Source: Stereocaulon alpinum
Lineage: Eukaryota > Ascomycota > Lecanoromycetes > Lecanorales > Stereocaulaceae
Direction of reading: 5' to 3'
Length of the DNA stretch: 47,262 nt
NCBI GenBank assembly: GCA_018257865.1
Contig: JAEUBA010000141.1
Location: 1 to 47,262 of the forward strand
Part shown: in pieces, positions 44,993-47,262 of the stretch
How positions within the stretch are numbered: position 1 is the stretch's first letter
How the letters are laid out: each line of letters starts with the position of its first letter
Made by a program: the position numbers and the translations under genes
Notes under the pieces: model-generated
Told to the model about the DNA's origin: nothing
The model's database searches: none
What the model saw: the letters and a program-made list of their open reading frames with translations, nothing else

Positions 44993-46953
44993 GGGCGGCG
45001 AGAGTAAGGTTTTAGGAGAATTCTTTAGAGGTTATTACCTTATAATTCTCCTTTAGTATTAGGAAAGGTTTATCTTTAGCGATAACCTTAATAGGACTAA
45101 GGGTATAATTCTTTAAGTAGAATACTAAGGCGAAGGTTAAGGAGTTTTCTAGGAAATTAGTAGTAGCGCTATATTAATAGAGCTAGGGAAGACTAAGGAT
45201 AATAGAATATTACTAGAGTTTAGTTATATAGAAGAAGATCCTTTCTATAGAATCTTAGGTATCTATAATAGCTTTAGCTAGATAGGTAATTAGGCTAGCT
45301 ACTATAGGCTAACTATTAAATCCTTAGATAATATAAGGGTAATAAAGGGTATAAAAGGTAAGGTTCTAAGTACGCGCGAAGATTTCGTTAATAAATATAT
45401 ATCCTAAAGCGCCTATATTAATAAGGTAATATATTAGGATTCTAGACTAAGTAAGGGCGAAAGGTATACTAAATTACTATATACTTATTATAAAAGGTAG
45501 GATTAGTCTCGAATAACTATAAGGTATCTCAGGTTAAGAACTTAGTATATAATTAAAGCGGGGGGTTAAAAGATAAGACTAGGAGGTAAGAAGATAAATA
45601 TAAGACTAGTAATAATCTTAGTATATAACTTTATATAGGGACTAGACTTTTCCTATATCTAAGGAGATACCCCCTATAATACTTTAGTTATTATCGAACT
45701 TAGTAATAATTCCGGAGCGGAGTTAGGTCTACTTATTTAGGCAGTTCTTAGTAATAAGACTTAGGTAGGAGAGCTTATAATAGTAATATAGTTTCTACTT
45801 ATTATATATTACTTTAATAAAGGGCTTAGATAGCTTCTAACCCTTAACTATAGCCTATACTATACTTAGATCTATTAGATCTTTAAGAGGTAGTTAGGTT
45901 ATAGGTTTATTAGCTATAACTATATAGGAGGGGGTTCTAGTAGTAGTAGGCCTTTAGCTACTAGGTTTAGTACTTACTCTAATATTAGTAAGCGTAGAGC
46001 TTTAGCGAGATAGTTACTATTTAATCTACTAGAGTTCTTAGTTAATCTCTAAGTATATATAAATATACTTATTAAAGGTTTAGGGTTACTAGCTGTTAGC
46101 CTTCCGCTATCTAATAGAGGCTTACTAAGTACTAAAGTTAATATTATACCTTATAGCGTTAATTAAGGATTTATTCTCTAATTTAGACTATTCCTTCCTT
46201 TAGGAGATAAGGTTAAGGTATTCCCTAAAGGTTATAGGACCTTACTTAAGGTCTTAGATATATTATTAAGTATCCTCTTATTTAAATAAGTTACTATAGA
46301 CTTCCTATAGCTTTCTTCTCTAGTTAATAAAGCTAGTTAATATATATAGATTATCTTTCTAATATCGGTTTATTAAGTTAGAGGCTTTCTTTCCTATAGC
46401 TAACTTAAGTTCTATATAGGCGATCTTATTACTATCGGTAGGATAATAGTTATAGTTTATATATATCTATTAGATTAAGGTTTATTCCTATATATCTAGC
46501 TTATCTTAATCTCCTTTATACTCTAAGATATCAGGGAGCTTTTTAGATCGTAGGGGGGTTTAAGTTTGTAGGGGAGGAGGAAGAGGATAGCCTACTACTA
46601 AAGACGGTTATAGTCCTATAATTAAGGCGTAGCTAAGAGTATCTATATTAAATACTTAGAGTTAGGGTATAGACTAAACTATAGATAGGAGAACTTATAC
46701 TATCGCTTAAGCGATAATATTAGCGAGGGTTACTACGTTAAATATAGGGGGAGAAGGAGGAGGTATAGCTATAGACGGGGTAGTACCCTCAGCTTAAGTA
46801 TAGAGGTAGTTGAAGGTATTTAGGACCCTAGCGGGATCCTCTTAGACTTTAGCGAGTAACTACTATATATAAGTATTATAATTAGGTAGTTACTCTAATA
46901 TTATAGTTACTCTAGTACGTAGGAGCACTAGCTAGGTAGTTAGTCTTTTATAA

Positions 46954-47142
46954 TATTAGGGAACGGGACGTAGATAAGGTATTCTTAATTCTATAGTAAG
47001 GACTTAGGTATAGGAGTAAGTTAAGATAAAAGATAAGGAATTAGAAATAGGACGGGGGTAGTAGCTCTATATATAGGAGCTACTAAAACTTAATTCCTAA
47101 TAGGGTAATCTTAGCTAGACTAGGCTAGGTCTACTAAGGCTT
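46954..47142 (-). repeat. 5' LTR of the Gypsy element
   Basis: This is the second copy of the 189-bp repeat. It opens TATTAGGGAACGGG where the other copy has TGTTAGGG, a TpG to TpA change. It stops two bases before the window-end inverted repeat begins, so the two elements abut. Confidence 0.85.
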
Positions 47143-47144
47143 GA

Positions 47145-47262
47145 TTGATTGATTGGTTTATACGCCTATTCTAGTATCTATATATACTAATGAGGGTGTT
47201 CTATTACATTATTTGTGAAACCAGTAGATGGTACACGTAGTGTGCCTTTCCTAGCCGCAAGA
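47145..47262 (-). repeat. Right copy of the window-end inverted repeat
   Basis: Reverse complement of 14-131 with five differences. This copy keeps CA or TG at all five, so it is the less RIP-mutated one. At its inner edge TTGATTGATTGG is preceded by an extra GATT, then the Gypsy LTR begins two bases away. Confidence 0.9.

Larger units (their letters stand above)
40052..47142 (-). mobile_element. Degenerate Ty3/Gypsy LTR retrotransposon
   Basis: Two 189-bp direct repeats, 6902 bp apart, bound the element. The minus strand keeps the Gypsy pol order. Near 43770-43690 is FIKKPSGGLRFYINY (start of reverse transcriptase). Near 43433-43405 is YLNNILIYSD at the catalytic site, where YLDDILIYS is usual. 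Near 43300-43275 is YLGLIIT, and near 43185-43150 NFYRRFI. Integrase-type sequence follows (DKNGVLYFYKK near 42170). All frames are broken by TAA/TAG, so the element is dead. Gag should lie to the right, near 45000-46950, but I could not read it with confidence. No clean 5-bp target duplication is visible at the edges. Confidence 0.85.
38170..47262. repeat. Right RIP-degraded repeat island
   Basis: It has the same signature as the left island: TA enrichment, near absence of CA and TG, no open frames of length. It contains unclassified TA-rich repeat sequence (38170-39090), a gag-like remnant on the plus strand ending at the LTR, and a Gypsy element on the minus strand. The last 118 bases escape strong RIP. 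Confidence 0.85.

Noticed and set aside
1..47262. The whole window as a Starship-like or other giant cargo transposon
   Set aside because: The interior carries essential housekeeping genes (uL14, PheRS alpha), I see no tyrosine recombinase gene, and the flanks are ordinary RIP islands. Kept only as a weak alternative for the end repeats.

Overview
The window looks like a piece of a filamentous ascomycete (Pezizomycotina) chromosome. The evidence is: many 47-90 nt introns with GT..AG ends and CTRAC-like branch points; a Zn(II)2Cys6 regulator; compact genes on both strands; and two flanks that have almost lost CA and TG dinucleotides, the signature of repeat-induced point mutation (RIP). I cannot name the species. 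All exon structures below were assembled by hand from reading frame, splice signals and family conservation.

Layout. About 1-4585 and 38170-47262 are TA-rich, gene-free RIP islands. The left island holds a dead DDE/integrase-core remnant (about 325-1010) and a Lys/Glu-rich remnant. The right island holds a gag-like remnant and a 7.1-kb Ty3/Gypsy retrotransposon on the minus strand with 189-bp LTRs. Inside it is a protein-level tandem repeat whose units all differ by multiples of three bases. The outermost 118 bp at each window end are inverted copies of one sequence. Their five differences are all RIP-type.

Between the islands lie about 33 kb of normal composition. In order: a sparse stretch (4590-7100) with a possible transporter relic; a Zn2Cys6 transcription factor (-); a CCCH zinc-finger protein (-); a second sparse stretch (11.6-14.9 kb); an acyl-protein-thioesterase-like hydrolase (+); a small C2H2-like protein (+); a basic disordered protein (-); an FHA-kinase (+); cytosolic Phe-tRNA synthetase alpha (-), divergent from an EDEM/Htm1-type GH47 protein (+); a small Pro-rich protein (+); ribosomal protein uL14/RPL23 (+); a Ted1/Cdc1-type phosphoesterase (+); NAD malic enzyme (+); and a UCH-family deubiquitinase (-).

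The genes do not form one pathway. Several are housekeeping: translation (PheRS alpha, uL14), ER quality control and GPI-anchor remodelling (EDEM, Ted1), mitochondrial carbon metabolism (malic enzyme) and ubiquitin processing (UCH). That makes the middle an ordinary euchromatic island between RIP islands, not transposon cargo. The most unusual items are the coding tandem repeat in the Gypsy element, the RIP-only divergence of the end repeats, the FHA-kinase with a DLG motif and long unassigned C-terminus, and the Asn at the usual catalytic Asp of the UCH protein.
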